Assembly (NCBI GenBank): GCA_020845575.1
Contig: JADLFL010000043.1
Coordinates: 1-42,729, forward strand
Direction of reading: 5' to 3'
Source of the DNA: Acidobacteriota bacterium
GTDB lineage: Bacteria; Acidobacteriota; Vicinamibacteria; Vicinamibacterales; Vicinamibacteraceae
DNA: 42,729 nt
Shown: in pieces, positions 1 to 10,126 of the stretch
Layout: each line of letters opens with the position of its first letter
Position numbering within the stretch: position 1 is the stretch's first letter
Translations under genes and position numbers: made by a program
The notes under the pieces: generated by a model
Told to the model about the DNA's origin: nothing
The model's database searches: none
The model's input: the letters and a program-made list of their open reading frames with translations, nothing else

Positions 1-442
1 CCGCATCCGTGAGCGCCCGCTTCACCTTGCCGGGACTGCCCATGACCATCGACCGCGGGGGAATGACAGTGCCTTCGGTGACGAGCGTCCCGGCGGCGAC
101 GATGGAATCGCTGCCCACCACCGCACCGTTCAGCACGATCGCGCCCATGCCGATGAGGACGCGGTCTTCGATCGTGCACCCGTGGACAAGTGCGCCATGC
201 CCGATTGTCACCGCATCCCCGATCATCGTCGGATGCGTGCCGCGCATCACGTGCACGACGGTACCGTCCTGGATGTTGGTCCGCGCCCCGATCCGGATCC
301 GGTGCACGTCGCCGCGCACCACGCAGTTCATCCAGACGCTGGACTCCGCCCCAATCACCACGTCGCCGATGACCTGCGCGCTCTGATCCACGAAGACCGA
401 AGCGTCGAGTTGAGGCCACAGGCCACGATACGGGCGAAGCAT
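1..442 (-). CDS. Gamma-class carbonic anhydrase family protein (partial, cut at left edge)
   Basis: The 147 visible residues begin at the ATG at 442 and form a left-handed beta-helix of hexapeptide repeats (for example VIGDVVIGAESSVW and MIGDAVTIGHGALVHGCTI). The three zinc-ligand histidines of the family are in place: H64 in TVVHV, and H82 and H87 in GHGALVH. The RGD (residues 43-45) and NIQDG motifs are also present. Family members are about 165-180 residues, so only a short C-terminus is missing. Known members either hydrate CO2 or have unclear roles (YrdA/PaaY type); which applies here cannot be told. A perfect TATAAT lies at 457-452 on the same strand, 9 nt before the ATG, and there is no Shine-Dalgarno, so the mRNA may be leaderless. 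The gene is divergent from the next one across a repeat-filled gap. Confidence 0.9.
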   Translation of the reverse strand, partial: MLRPYRGLWPQLDASVFVDQSAQVIGDVVIGAESSVWMNCVVRGDVHRIRIGARTNIQDGTVVHVMRGTHPTMIGDAVTIGHGALVHGCTIEDRVLIGMGAIVLNGAVVGSDSIVAAGTLVTEGTVIPPRSMVMGSPGKVKRALTDA

Positions 443-451
443 GGACGAAAC

Positions 452-457
452 ATTATA
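452..457 (-). promoter_or_regulatory. -10 box TATAAT for the carbonic anhydrase gene
   Basis: On the minus strand the sequence reads TATAAT followed by 9 nt and the ATG at 442. Transcription starting about 7 nt after the box would leave only 2-3 nt of leader. No TTGACA-like -35 box was seen. Confidence 0.5.
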
Positions 458-470
458 CGGGGCGAACAAC

Positions 471-541
471 CGGCAATGGGCAACCGGCAACCGGCAACCG
501 GCAACCGGACGGACGGCGGACGGACGGCGGACGGCGGACGG
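471..541. repeat. Heptanucleotide array (CCGGCAA units) followed by ACGGCGG-type units
   Basis: At 471-508 the unit CCGGCAA/GGCAACC repeats about five times, with one variant unit (GGCAATG). It runs directly into a second short tandem array of ACGGACGGCGG and ACGGCGG units up to the hairpin element at 540. It fills the intergenic space between two divergent genes and has no coding potential. Confidence 0.85.
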
Positions 542-618
542 CCGGGCTCGGCGAGCCGGCCCTACCAGCTACGGTCGCAGGTTGGCCGGTAGGTAGGGCC
601 GGCCCTCCGGGCCCGGCC
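540..618. repeat. Inverted pair of GTAG-headed hairpin (REP-like) elements
   Basis: Two 27-nt copies of the same element face each other. Copy 1 (540-566) is read on the minus strand and copy 2 (592-618) on the plus strand. Each has a GTAG head next to a GC-rich palindrome; copy 2 has a doubled head, GTAGGTAG (589-596). The GTAG ends point inward across 25 nt. The copies differ at only a few positions, mostly as compensating stem changes. This layout matches REP/BIME elements. There is no gene between 443 and 688. Confidence 0.75.
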
Positions 619-688
619 GCAATGGACATCGCCAACTGCAGGACAAGGTCCGTCTACACCGACGCGGGGCCGACCTCATTCGACGTTC

Positions 689-1777
689 GTGAAAAGATCG
701 CGTACCGCAATGGCTATCACCGAGAGGGTCGGACGCAGCGCGCTGATCGAGACGTTGCGGTCCTGTCGCGAGCCGTTCGACGTGCTGGCGGCTGGCGACG
801 GCGAGGTACTGCGCCTCCGTCGAGGGGCGCGCGTGCTCGGGCTGTTCACGGCCGGGAGCGAGGAGAACCTGCTGTGGACACATCCGGCGCTCGGTAACGT
901 CGACAGCGCTGGTGCCCTGTTGGCCAACGCCGCGTCATGGAATGTCGGCGGCGACCGCACGTGGATCGCGCCTGAAGTGGACGTGTTCTTCCCCGCGTTT
1001 CCCGACACGTCGATCTGCGAATGCCCCGCGGCGCTCGACCCGGGCGCGTATCAGGTCACAGACTCGGGACTGGTCAATCGGTTCGAACTGCGCCTCTCTC
1101 GAACCGAGGCCACTGTGTCCCTCGAGCTGGCCAAGACGTGGGACGCTGCCACCGCCCCACCGTCTGGCGTCGAGTCGTTGCCGGCCGACGTCAGCCATGT
1201 TGGCTACGTCCAGACGACTACCCTGACTGCGCTGGCGTGCGATCGCGACGTGGCCATTGGCATGTGGGGCCTGCTGCAGGTGCCTTCCGGTGCCGAGTGT
1301 CTCGTCTCGACGCGTGCCGCGGCAGATGTCGTGTCGTACGTCGGCGGCGTGACGCCTGGCGAACTGCACTCGAGCACACGACTGCTTCGCTATCGCCCTT
1401 CCACGCCAGGCATCCACAAGATCGGCGTGCACGCCCCGGTTCTGACGGGGCGCATCGGCTGCCTCCACCGGGAGGGCGACACCGCGATGCTCGTGGTGCG
1501 CACCTTCGACGTCGACTCGTCAGGCACCTACATCGACACCGCGTGGCGAACGCCCGACGACCTCGCCTCGCCCGGATGCGCTGCCCAGCTTTGCGCCGTC
1601 GACACGCCTGCACTCGGCCGCTTCATCGAACTGGAGCACCACACGCCCGCCTTGCGCATCCCGCCGACGTCCAGCAGTGCCTCCTCGACCCGACTCGCTG
1701 ACGCGAGCCACGTCTGGGCCTGCCGCGGCCCCGGCCAGCAGATCCGCACGATCGCCGAACGGCTGTTCGGGGAATGA
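689..1777 (+). CDS. Unassigned protein, possibly mutarotase-fold (DUF6786/DUF4380-like)
   Basis: The 362-residue reading frame starts at a GTG (689); an ATG at 710 is an equally plausible start, and neither has a clear ribosome binding site. There is no signal peptide or membrane segment. The sequence VGGDRTWIAPE (about residues 84-95) and the alternating beta-strand pattern recall the galactose-mutarotase-like proteins DUF6786/DUF4380, which bind or modify carbohydrates, but the match is from memory and weak. The C-terminus has several His and Cys residues (EHHTP and a late WACRGPG). The stop codon lies inside the first unit of a GAATGAC heptamer array, so the end of the gene may have been set by repeat insertion. 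The gene is expressed on its own, divergent from the carbonic anhydrase gene. Confidence 0.65.
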   Translation: MKRSRTAMAITERVGRSALIETLRSCREPFDVLAAGDGEVLRLRRGARVLGLFTAGSEENLLWTHPALGNVDSAGALLANAASWNVGGDRTWIAPEVDVFFPAFPDTSICECPAALDPGAYQVTDSGLVNRFELRLSRTEATVSLELAKTWDAATAPPSGVESLPADVSHVGYVQTTTLTALACDRDVAIGMWGLLQVPSGAECLVSTRAAADVVSYVGGVTPGELHSSTRLLRYRPSTPGIHKIGVHAPVLTGRIGCLHREGDTAMLVVRTFDVDSSGTYIDTAWRTPDDLASPGCAAQLCAVDTPALGRFIELEHHTPALRIPPTSSSASSTRLADASHVWACRGPGQQIRTIAERLFGE

Positions 1778-1801
1778 CGAATGCTGAATGACGAATGACG
1801 G
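1772..1801. repeat. GAATGAC heptanucleotide array
   Basis: Four consecutive 7-nt units: GAATGAC, GAATGCT, GAATGAC, GAATGAC. The TGA stop of the preceding gene (1775-1777) falls within the first unit. Confidence 0.75.
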
Positions 1802-1838
1802 AAACCCTGGCCTCCATGCCCCTTGGGGCTGCGCCGTA

Positions 1839-1860
1839 GGTAGGGCTCTCCGAGCCCGGC
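1839..1860 (+). repeat. GTAG-headed hairpin element (REP-like), single copy
   Basis: A doubled head GTAGGTAG (1836-1843) precedes the stem GGGCTC (1843-1848), loop TCC and GAGCCC (1852-1857). It lies downstream of the 689-1777 gene and could also act as an attenuating or terminating hairpin, although no T-run follows. Confidence 0.65.
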
Positions 1861-1880
1861 ATCCGTGTCCGAGCCCGTTC

Positions 1881-1911
1881 CGGTTGCCGGTTGCCCATTG
1901 CCGGTTGCCGA
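1881..1911. repeat. TTGCCGG heptanucleotide array
   Basis: About four units of GGTTGCC, one of them the variant CATTGCC. This is the reverse orientation of the CCGGCAA arrays elsewhere in the window. It sits about 80 nt upstream of pheA. Confidence 0.75.
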
Positions 1912-1933
1912 ACGCAATAAATATCGCGCATGT

Positions 1934-1950
1934 TTATCTAACAAAGATAA
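1934..1950. promoter_or_regulatory. Candidate operator: TTATCT/AGATAA dyad upstream of pheA
   Basis: TTATCT (1934-1939) and AGATAA (1945-1950) form a perfect 6-bp dyad with a 5-nt spacer, inside a strikingly AT-rich island (about 1913-1965) in otherwise GC-rich DNA. A TTGACT at 1953-1958 could be a -35 box, but no convincing -10 box lies 17 nt further on. The position, 40-60 nt before the first gene of the amino-acid operon, suits a regulator site; the regulator is unknown. Confidence 0.4.
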
Positions 1951-1990
1951 CTTTGACTTTCCTTGCTCCAGACGCGCACCATCGACAGGC

Positions 1991-2851
1991 ATGGTGGTGG
2001 CGTATCAGGGGGAACCGGGGGCGTACAGTGAGGCGGCGGCGCAACGCCATGCGCCCGACGCCACGGCGCGACCCTGTCCCAGCTTCGACGAGGTGTTCCG
2101 CGCGGTCGAGGCAGGCGAGGCCGCCTTCGGGGTCCTGCCGATCGAGAACTCCATCGGCGGCACCATCCACCGCAACTACGACCTCCTCCTCCAGCATCCG
2201 CTCCAGATCGTCGGCGACCTCGAACTCCGGGTCATCCACAGCCTGATCGCGCTGCCTGGCACGACGCTCGATCAGGTGAGACAGATCTATTCGCATCCGC
2301 AGGCGCTCGCCCAGTGCGACAGGTACCTGCGGAGCCTTCCGGGCGTCGAGGTGGTGGCCACGTACGACACGGCCGGTAGCGCCAAGCTCATCAAGGACAA
2401 GCAGATCGCCGGTGCGGCCGCGATCGCCTCCGAGCGCGCCGCCGCCGTCTTCGGCCTCCAGATCCTCGAGTCGGGGATCCAGGACTTCGCCGACAACATC
2501 ACCCGCTTCATCGTCGTGGCGCCGGTGGGCAAGGCCGGCATCACCGGGGCGCCGAGCAACAAGACGACAGTCGTGTTCACGCTGGCCAACGAGGCCGGCG
2601 CGCTGTTCAAGGCGCTCAGCGTGTTCGCGCTCCGCGGCATCGACCTGACCAAGCTCGAGTCGCGGCCGATTCCCGGGCGCCCCTGGGAATACCTGTTCTA
2701 CGTGGACCTGGCCGTGGGTGCCGACGATGCGCGCTGCGATCGCGCGCTCGCGCACCTGGCCGAGTTCGCGCCGATGTTCCGCAATCTCGGGTCGTACGCG
2801 TCGACGCTGCTGCCCCGTTCCGTGCCCGTGGCGGCAGGAGATCCCGCATGA
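1991..2851 (+). CDS. pheA: Prephenate dehydratase
   Basis: This 286-residue monofunctional enzyme converts prephenate to phenylpyruvate, the step that commits to phenylalanine. The catalytic PDT domain covers about residues 1-180 and opens with VAYQGEPGAYSE; it has the conserved TRF (171-173) needed for catalysis. An ACT regulatory domain follows (about 193-280) with GALF (203-206) and ESRP (223-226), the phenylalanine-binding motifs, so feedback inhibition is expected. There is no chorismate mutase domain. The ATG at 1991 is chosen because the fold starts immediately after it; the frame stays open further upstream but runs through a heptamer array. The stop overlaps the ilvD start (ATGA at 2848-2851), so the two are translationally coupled, which puts phenylalanine synthesis at the head of a branched-chain operon. 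Confidence 0.95.
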   Translation: MVVAYQGEPGAYSEAAAQRHAPDATARPCPSFDEVFRAVEAGEAAFGVLPIENSIGGTIHRNYDLLLQHPLQIVGDLELRVIHSLIALPGTTLDQVRQIYSHPQALAQCDRYLRSLPGVEVVATYDTAGSAKLIKDKQIAGAAAIASERAAAVFGLQILESGIQDFADNITRFIVVAPVGKAGITGAPSNKTTVVFTLANEAGALFKALSVFALRGIDLTKLESRPIPGRPWEYLFYVDLAVGADDARCDRALAHLAEFAPMFRNLGSYASTLLPRSVPVAAGDPA

Positions 2852-4542
2852 CCGACCTCAACAAGCACAAGAGCGCCGCGCTCACCGACGGCCCGAACCG
2901 CGCCGCCGCGCGCGCGATGCTCAAGGCCTGCGCGTTCACCGACGAGGACCTCGCCAAGCCGCTGGTGGGGATCGCCAACACGTGGACCGAGATCGGGCCA
3001 TGCAACTTCCACCTGCGTGAGCTGGCCGAGCACGTGAAGGCCGGCGTGCGCGCGGCGGGCGGTACGCCGATGGAGTTCAACACGGTGGCCGTCTCCGACG
3101 GCATCACGATGGGCGCCGAAGGCATGCGCGCCTCGCTCGTGAGCCGCGAGGTCATCGCCGACTCCATCGAACTGGTCACGTTCGGCCATCACCTCGACGC
3201 CGTGGTGATGCTGTGCGGCTGCGACAAGACGATTCCAGGCACGATCATGGCGCTTGCCCGCCTCAACATCCCGGGCGTCATCCTCTACGGCGGGTCGATT
3301 GCGCCGGGCACGTGGCAGGGCAAGGACGTCACGGTGCAGGACGTGTTCGAGGGCATCGGCGCGCAGGCGGCCGGACGCATCTCGCTCGTCGAACTCAAGG
3401 ATCTCGAAGACAAGGCCTGCCCCGGCGTGGGCGCGTGCGGCGGCCAGTTCACGGCCAACACGATGGCGATGGTGGCCGAGTTCCTCGGCATCGCCGCGAT
3501 GGGCAGCGTGAGCATTCCGGCAACGCTGCCCGAGAAGCAGGCGGCCGCCGAACACGCGGGCCGACTGGCGCTCGATCTCCTCCACCGGGGCGTCCGTCCG
3601 CGCGACATCATCACGCGCACTGCGCTCGAGAACGCCATCACGGGCGTCGTTGCGACAGGTGGATCGACCAACGCCGTGATGCACCTGCTCGCGATCGCCC
3701 ATGAAGCCGGCGTGCCACTCGGCATCGACGACTTCAACGCGATCAACGACAAGACGCCGCTACTGGCCGACCTGAAGCCGGGCGGACGCTACGTGGCCGC
3801 CGACCTGCACTACGCCGGCGGCACCGGACTCGTGTGCCAGCGCCTCGAGACGGCAGGCCTCATCGACGGATCGGCGCCGACGGTCACCGGCCGCACCATC
3901 GGCCAAGAAGCCGCGGCGGTGCGTGAAACGCCCGGACAGGATGTGGTGCGGCCTTTCGATACGCCGCTCAAGCCCACGGGCGGGCTACTGATCCTCAAGG
4001 GCAACATCGCGCCCGACGGGTGCGTGGTGAAGGTGGCGGGTTCGTCGCTCGCCGGGCATCAGGGGCCGGCGCGCGTCTTCGAAGGCGAGGAAGCCGCGTT
4101 CGCCGCCGTGCAGGCGGGCCAGATCGTCGCCGGCGACGTGGTGGTGATCCGCCATGAAGGACCGAGGGGCGGTCCCGGCATGCGCGAGATGCTCGGCGTC
4201 ACCGCCGCCATCATGGGCGCGGGTCTCGGCAACTCCGTGGCGCTGCTCACCGACGGCCGTTTCTCCGGCGCGACGCGCGGCCTGATGGCCGGCCACGTCG
4301 CTCCCGAAGCCGTGTCGGGCGGCCCCATCGCCGCCATCCGCGACGGCGACGTCATCACGTTCGACCTGAAGCAACGCCGCCTCGACATGGCGGTGAGCGA
4401 CGAGGAGATCGCGCAACGCCTCGCGGCGTACCGCGCGCCCGCGCCGCGCTACACCACTGGTGTCATGGCCAAGTACGCCAGCCTCGTTTCATCGGCGTCG
4501 GAAGGCGCCATCACGCGGCCGGCCCCCGCCCTGCATTCCTGA
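2848..4542 (+). CDS. ilvD: Dihydroxy-acid dehydratase
   Basis: This 564-residue enzyme catalyses the third common step of valine and isoleucine synthesis, dehydrating 2,3-dihydroxy-acids to 2-keto acids. It has full family length. The iron-sulfur cluster ligands are visible: C52 in GPCNFHL, C125 in GCDKTIPG and C197 in [13 protein letters not shown]. The C-terminal half carries the conserved [12 protein letters not shown] region. Its start overlaps the pheA stop by 4 nt, and 15 nt separate its stop from ilvB. No regulatory leader peptide was seen in front of the operon. Confidence 0.97.
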   Translation: MTDLNKHKSAALTDGPNRAAARAMLKACAFTDEDLAKPLVGIANTWTEIGPCNFHLRELAEHVKAGVRAAGGTPMEFNTVAVSDGITMGAEGMRASLVSREVIADSIELVTFGHHLDAVVMLCGCDKTIPGTIMALARLNIPGVILYGGSIAPGTWQGKDVTVQDVFEGIGAQAAGRISLVELKDLEDKACPGVGACGGQFTANTMAMVAEFLGIAAMGSVSIPATLPEKQAAAEHAGRLALDLLHRGVRPRDIITRTALENAITGVVATGGSTNAVMHLLAIAHEAGVPLGIDDFNAINDKTPLLADLKPGGRYVAADLHYAGGTGLVCQRLETAGLIDGSAPTVTGRTIGQEAAAVRETPGQDVVRPFDTPLKPTGGLLILKGNIAPDGCVVKVAGSSLAGHQGPARVFEGEEAAFAAVQAGQIVAGDVVVIRHEGPRGGPGMREMLGVTAAIMGAGLGNSVALLTDGRFSGATRGLMAGHVAPEAVSGGPIAAIRDGDVITFDLKQRRLDMAVSDEEIAQRLAAYRAPAPRYTTGVMAKYASLVSSASEGAITRPAPALHS

Positions 4543-4557
4543 ACCTCGAGTATCCCC

Positions 4558-6263
4558 ATGAAGAAGACCGGAGCCCAAATCCTGTGGGAGAGCCTGGTGC
4601 GCGAAGGCGTCACCTGCGTGTTCGGCTACCCTGGCGGCGCGATCCTGCCGGCGTACGACGCGATGCTCGACTACCCGATCCGTCACATCCTGGTGCGCCA
4701 TGAGCAGGGCGCCACGCACATGGCCGACGGCTATGCGCGCGCGACAGGCCAGGTCGGCGTCGCGATCGCCACGAGCGGCCCAGGCGCCACCAACATGGTC
4801 ACCGGCATCGCCACCGCCATGATGGACTCGGTCCCCATCGTCTGCATCACCGGGCAGGTGGGCAGCAAGGCGATCGGATCGGACGCCTTCCAGGAAACCG
4901 ACATCACGGGCATCACGCTGCCCGTGACCAAGCACAACTACCTTGTGACGCGTCCCGAGGACGTGGCGCGCGTGGTGCGCGAGGCGTTCTACGTGGCACG
5001 GTCGGGTCGGCCCGGTCCCGTGCTGATCGACATCACGAAGGACTGCCAGCAGTCGACCTGCGAGTTCGTGTGGCCGGAGGCACCGACGCTGCGCGGCTAT
5101 CGTCCGTCGCACACGCCGAGCACGCGCGAAGTCGATCAGGCCATCGAGCTGATTCATTCGGCCAAGCGCCCGATCATCCTCGCCGGCCGCGGCATCGAAC
5201 TGTCGGGCGCCCGCGAAACGGTGCTGACGTTCGCCGAACAGGCCAACGTGCCGATCGCGACGACGCTGCTCGGCATCGGCGCGATCCCGGCGAGCCATCC
5301 GCTGAACCTCGGCATGATGGGCATGCACGGCGAGGCGTGGGTCAACACCGCCATCCAGGAAGCCGACCTGCTGCTCGCCTTCGGGATGCGCTTCGACGAT
5401 CGCGTGACGGGCAACGTGCGCACGTACGCGCCCGATGCAAAGAAGATCCACATCGACATCGATCCCGCGGAGTTGAACAAGAACGTCCGCGTCGACGTCG
5501 GCCTCATCGGCGACCTCCGGCAGACGATCGAGCAGCTCATGCCACGCGTCGAGGCGCGCGATCGCAGCGACTGGATCGCCTACATCTCGATGCTCAAGGG
5601 CGATTCGGCCGTTCGCGACATCCAGAACCTGCCCGACAACGGTCACCTCTATGCCGCGCACGTCATCAACGACCTGTGGCGCGAGACGCGCGATCGCGAC
5701 ACGATCGTGGTCACCGACGTCGGCCAGCACCAGATGTGGGAAGCGCAGTACTACAAGCACGAGAGCCGGCGCTCCCTCATCACGTCGGGCGGACTCGGCA
5801 CGATGGGCTTCGCGCTGCCCGCCGCGATCGGCGCGAAGGTCGCGCGGCCCGATGCCGAAGTGTGGGTGGTGGTCGGCGATGGCGGCTTCCAGATGACGAT
5901 GTGCGAACTGGCGACGATCGCGCAGGAAGGCATCGACATCAACATCGCGATCATCAACAACGGCTTCCTCGGCATGGTGCGGCAGTGGCAGGAGTTCTTC
6001 TACGAGCGCCGCTATGCCGCCACGCCGCTGGTCAACCCCGACTTCGTCAAGCTCACGCAGGCGTTCGGCCTGAAGGCCATGCAGGTGACCTCGCGAGCCG
6101 AGGTGGTGCCGGCCGTGCGCGACGCAAGCGGCCACCAGGGCACGGTGCTCATCGACTTCCGCGTGGAGCAGGAAGACTCGGTGTACCCGATGGTGCCGGC
6201 GGGCAACGACCTGCACAACATGATCCGGCGCCCGAGCGCCATCATCGAAACCGGAGCTGACGC

Positions 6264-6267
<4 letters not shown>
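4558..6267 (+). CDS. ilvB: Acetolactate synthase, large (catalytic) subunit
   Basis: The 569-residue thiamine-diphosphate enzyme joins pyruvate with pyruvate or 2-ketobutyrate, the first committed step of branched-chain amino-acid synthesis. The N-terminal TPP domain has the catalytic glutamate (E49 in RHEQGATHMADGYARATG), the central FAD-binding domain follows, and the C-terminal TPP domain has the GDGGFQMTMCEL ... NNGFLGMVRQWQ binding motif. Length and motifs are typical of the biosynthetic enzyme rather than the catabolic AlsS. The last codons overlap the ilvH start by 4 nt, matching the obligate catalytic and regulatory subunit pairing. Confidence 0.96.
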
Positions 6268-7956
<1,689 letters not shown>

Positions 7957-7982
7957 GACGCGCCGGGGGGCGCTGGCTCGCC

Positions 7983-7988
7983 TACAAT
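7983..7988 (+). promoter_or_regulatory. -10 box TACAAT upstream of the S9 peptidase gene
   Basis: TACAAT in the context CGCCTACAATGCG lies about 22 nt before the chosen ATG (8011), giving a short leader that contains the GGAG ribosome binding site at 8001-8004. No -35 box is evident. It suggests the peptidase has its own promoter rather than belonging to the ilv transcript. Confidence 0.4.
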
Positions 7989-8010
7989 GCGTGTCTTCAC
8001 GGAGATGCGC

Positions 8011-10047
8011 ATGCCAGGCCCCCATATCCGAACAGTTCTCGCCGCGATCCTCGCGGCGTTCCTGGCGATCGTCACAGGTGCCGCCGGTCAGACAGCCGGC
8101 GGCACGCCTCGCGTCCCCACCATCGACGATCTCGTCAACCTGGGCTCGGTCGGCAGCGTCCAGATATCCCCCGACGGACGTTGGGTCGCCTACGAAGAAG
8201 CCACCACCAACTGGGACAAGGACGCGTTCGTCACGCAACTGATGGTTGCCGACGTATCGGCCGGCACCGTCGTGCCGCTCACGCGCGGCACCGAGTCGGT
8301 GAGCGACATCGAATGGTCGCCCGACAGCGTGTGGATCACGTTCCTGCGAACGGTCGACGGCAAGGCGCAGATCCAGGCCATCAGGCCCAACGGTGGCGAG
8401 GCGATCACGCTGTCGCGTCACGACGCGTCGATCGTCAATCACGCGTGGGCGCGCGACGGCAGGACGATCGTCTTCAGCGCACCTGAAGGCGACGCCCCGG
8501 CCGACAGGGCGCGCAAGGACGCCTATGGCGACTTCACTGTCGTCCATCGAGACTACCGGTACGCTCACCTCTGGACTCTGGTCGCGACCGACGCGTTCAC
8601 CGCGCCGATCAAGGGACGCCAGCGCACGTCCGGCACGACGCGACACGTACAGGGTTTCGACGTGTCGCCGGACGGAGCGCGCGTGGCATTCGCCGCGACG
8701 CGCACACCGGATTTGATCGACACCGGCTCGTCGGATCTCTACGTGCTGGATCTCGCGAGCGATGCCGTGCGACAACTCGTCACGCAGGACGGCCCGGACA
8801 CGTCGCCACGGTGGTCGCCGGACGGCACGCGAATCGCGTTCTCGTCGGCCATGCGCGAGCCGCGCTTCTTCCACGCGAACACGCGCGTGGCGATCGTCGA
8901 CGCCGGCGGCGGCACACCGGTGTCTGTCACCGACTCGCTCGACGAGGACGCCAGACTGGTTGCCTGGGCGCCGACCGGCCTCTACATCAGCGCCTTGCAG
9001 AAGACGGCGGCGCACCTGTTCCGCGTCGACCCGGCGACGCGCGCCATTGCCCGCGTCTCGTCGCCCGATGCACTCCTCCTGCTGGCGGCATCGTTCAGTG
9101 CCGACGGCCGCACGCTCGCGTTCTCGTCCTCGTCGGCCACCACGCTGCCCGAGGTGAGCGTGACGAGCCTGGCACCATTCACGCCCCGCGTCCTGACAGC
9201 GCGCTCGAAGGTGCTGGGGGACTGGACGCTGGCCACGCGTGAAGTCGTGTCATGGAAGAGCCAGGATGGCGAGACGATCGAAGGCATCCTCGCCAAGCCG
9301 CGAGACTTCGACCCGACGCGGAAGTATCCGCTGCTGTGCGTGATTCACGGCGGTCCGACGGGCATCGATCGTCCGCAGGCGATCGATGCGCGCTACTACC
9401 CCGTCGATATCTGGACCGCGCGTGGAGCGCTCGTCCTGAAGGTGAACTATCGCGGCAGCGCGGGCTACGGCCAGCGTTTCAGGCAGTTGAACGTCCGCAA
9501 TCTCGGCGTCGGCGACGCATGGGATGTGCTGTCTGGCATCGACGCACTCATCGCCAAGGGCATCGTCGATCCCGAACGGCTCGGATGCATGGGATGGAGC
9601 CAGGGCGGCTACATCTCGGCGTTCCTGACCACGTCGACAACGCGGTTCAAGGCGATCTCGGTGGGTGCAGGCATCTCGAACTGGGCGACGTACTACTACA
9701 ACACCGACATCACGCCGTTCACGATCCAGTACCTCGGCGCGGACCCGGCGAAGGATGCGGAGATCTATCGCAAGACGTCGCCGATGTCGTACGTGATGGG
9801 CGCGAAGACGCCCACGCTCATCCAGCACGGCGAGTTCGATCGTCGCGTGCCGATCGCCAACGCGTACGAGCTGCGCCAGGGGCTCGAAGACCGGGGCGTG
9901 CCGGTGGAGATGGTGGTGTACAAGGGCTTCGGTCACGGCATCACCAAGCCGAAGTCCATGCGCGCCACCATGCAGCACAACCTGCTCTGGTTCAACCACC
10001 ACATCTTCGGCGACTCCGCCCCGAACCTGGCGTTGCCTCCTCGGTAA
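8011..10047 (+). CDS. Secreted S9-family peptidase (prolyl oligopeptidase/acylaminoacyl peptidase type)
   Basis: The 678-residue protein begins with a signal peptide (PGPHIRTVLAAILAAFLAIV, cut near GAAGQ), so it works in the periplasm or outside. A TolB/WD40-like beta-propeller (about residues 40-400, with repeated SPDG and WSPDG segments) gates a C-terminal alpha/beta-hydrolase domain. The catalytic triad is visible: Ser530 in GWSQGG, Asp610 in HGEFDRRVP and His642 in GFGHG. The family cleaves short peptides, often after proline or from blocked N-termini; the specificity here is unknown. Of several in-frame ATGs (7987, 8005, 8011), 8011 is preferred because GGAG (8001-8004) is 6 nt upstream and the signal peptide follows at once. 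Confidence 0.9.
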   Translation: MPGPHIRTVLAAILAAFLAIVTGAAGQTAGGTPRVPTIDDLVNLGSVGSVQISPDGRWVAYEEATTNWDKDAFVTQLMVADVSAGTVVPLTRGTESVSDIEWSPDSVWITFLRTVDGKAQIQAIRPNGGEAITLSRHDASIVNHAWARDGRTIVFSAPEGDAPADRARKDAYGDFTVVHRDYRYAHLWTLVATDAFTAPIKGRQRTSGTTRHVQGFDVSPDGARVAFAATRTPDLIDTGSSDLYVLDLASDAVRQLVTQDGPDTSPRWSPDGTRIAFSSAMREPRFFHANTRVAIVDAGGGTPVSVTDSLDEDARLVAWAPTGLYISALQKTAAHLFRVDPATRAIARVSSPDALLLLAASFSADGRTLAFSSSSATTLPEVSVTSLAPFTPRVLTARSKVLGDWTLATREVVSWKSQDGETIEGILAKPRDFDPTRKYPLLCVIHGGPTGIDRPQAIDARYYPVDIWTARGALVLKVNYRGSAGYGQRFRQLNVRNLGVGDAWDVLSGIDALIAKGIVDPERLGCMGWSQGGYISAFLTTSTTRFKAISVGAGISNWATYYYNTDITPFTIQYLGADPAKDAEIYRKTSPMSYVMGAKTPTLIQHGEFDRRVPIANAYELRQGLEDRGVPVEMVVYKGFGHGITKPKSMRATMQHNLLWFNHHIFGDSAPNLALPPR

Positions 10048-10126
10048 TACGGCAATGCCGCGATGCCGGGAATGCCGAATGCCGCACAGGCGGCAACCGT
10101 TCGAGTGGAGGCAGGTGTAGCCGCCC

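Noticed and set aside
471..512. CRISPR array (regular short repeats)
   Set aside because: The units are 7 nt and directly adjacent, with no unique spacers and no cas genes in the window.
4489..6216. Very long minus-strand open frames opposite ilvB, ilvD and other genes
   Set aside because: They are His/Arg/Asp/Ala-rich shadows of the real genes, without recognisable motifs, and typical of high-GC DNA.
10049..10090. Heptamer array after the S9 peptidase gene
   Set aside because: Units of GGAATGCCG and AATGCCG recur but their length is irregular (7-9 nt), so it is only a possible decayed array.
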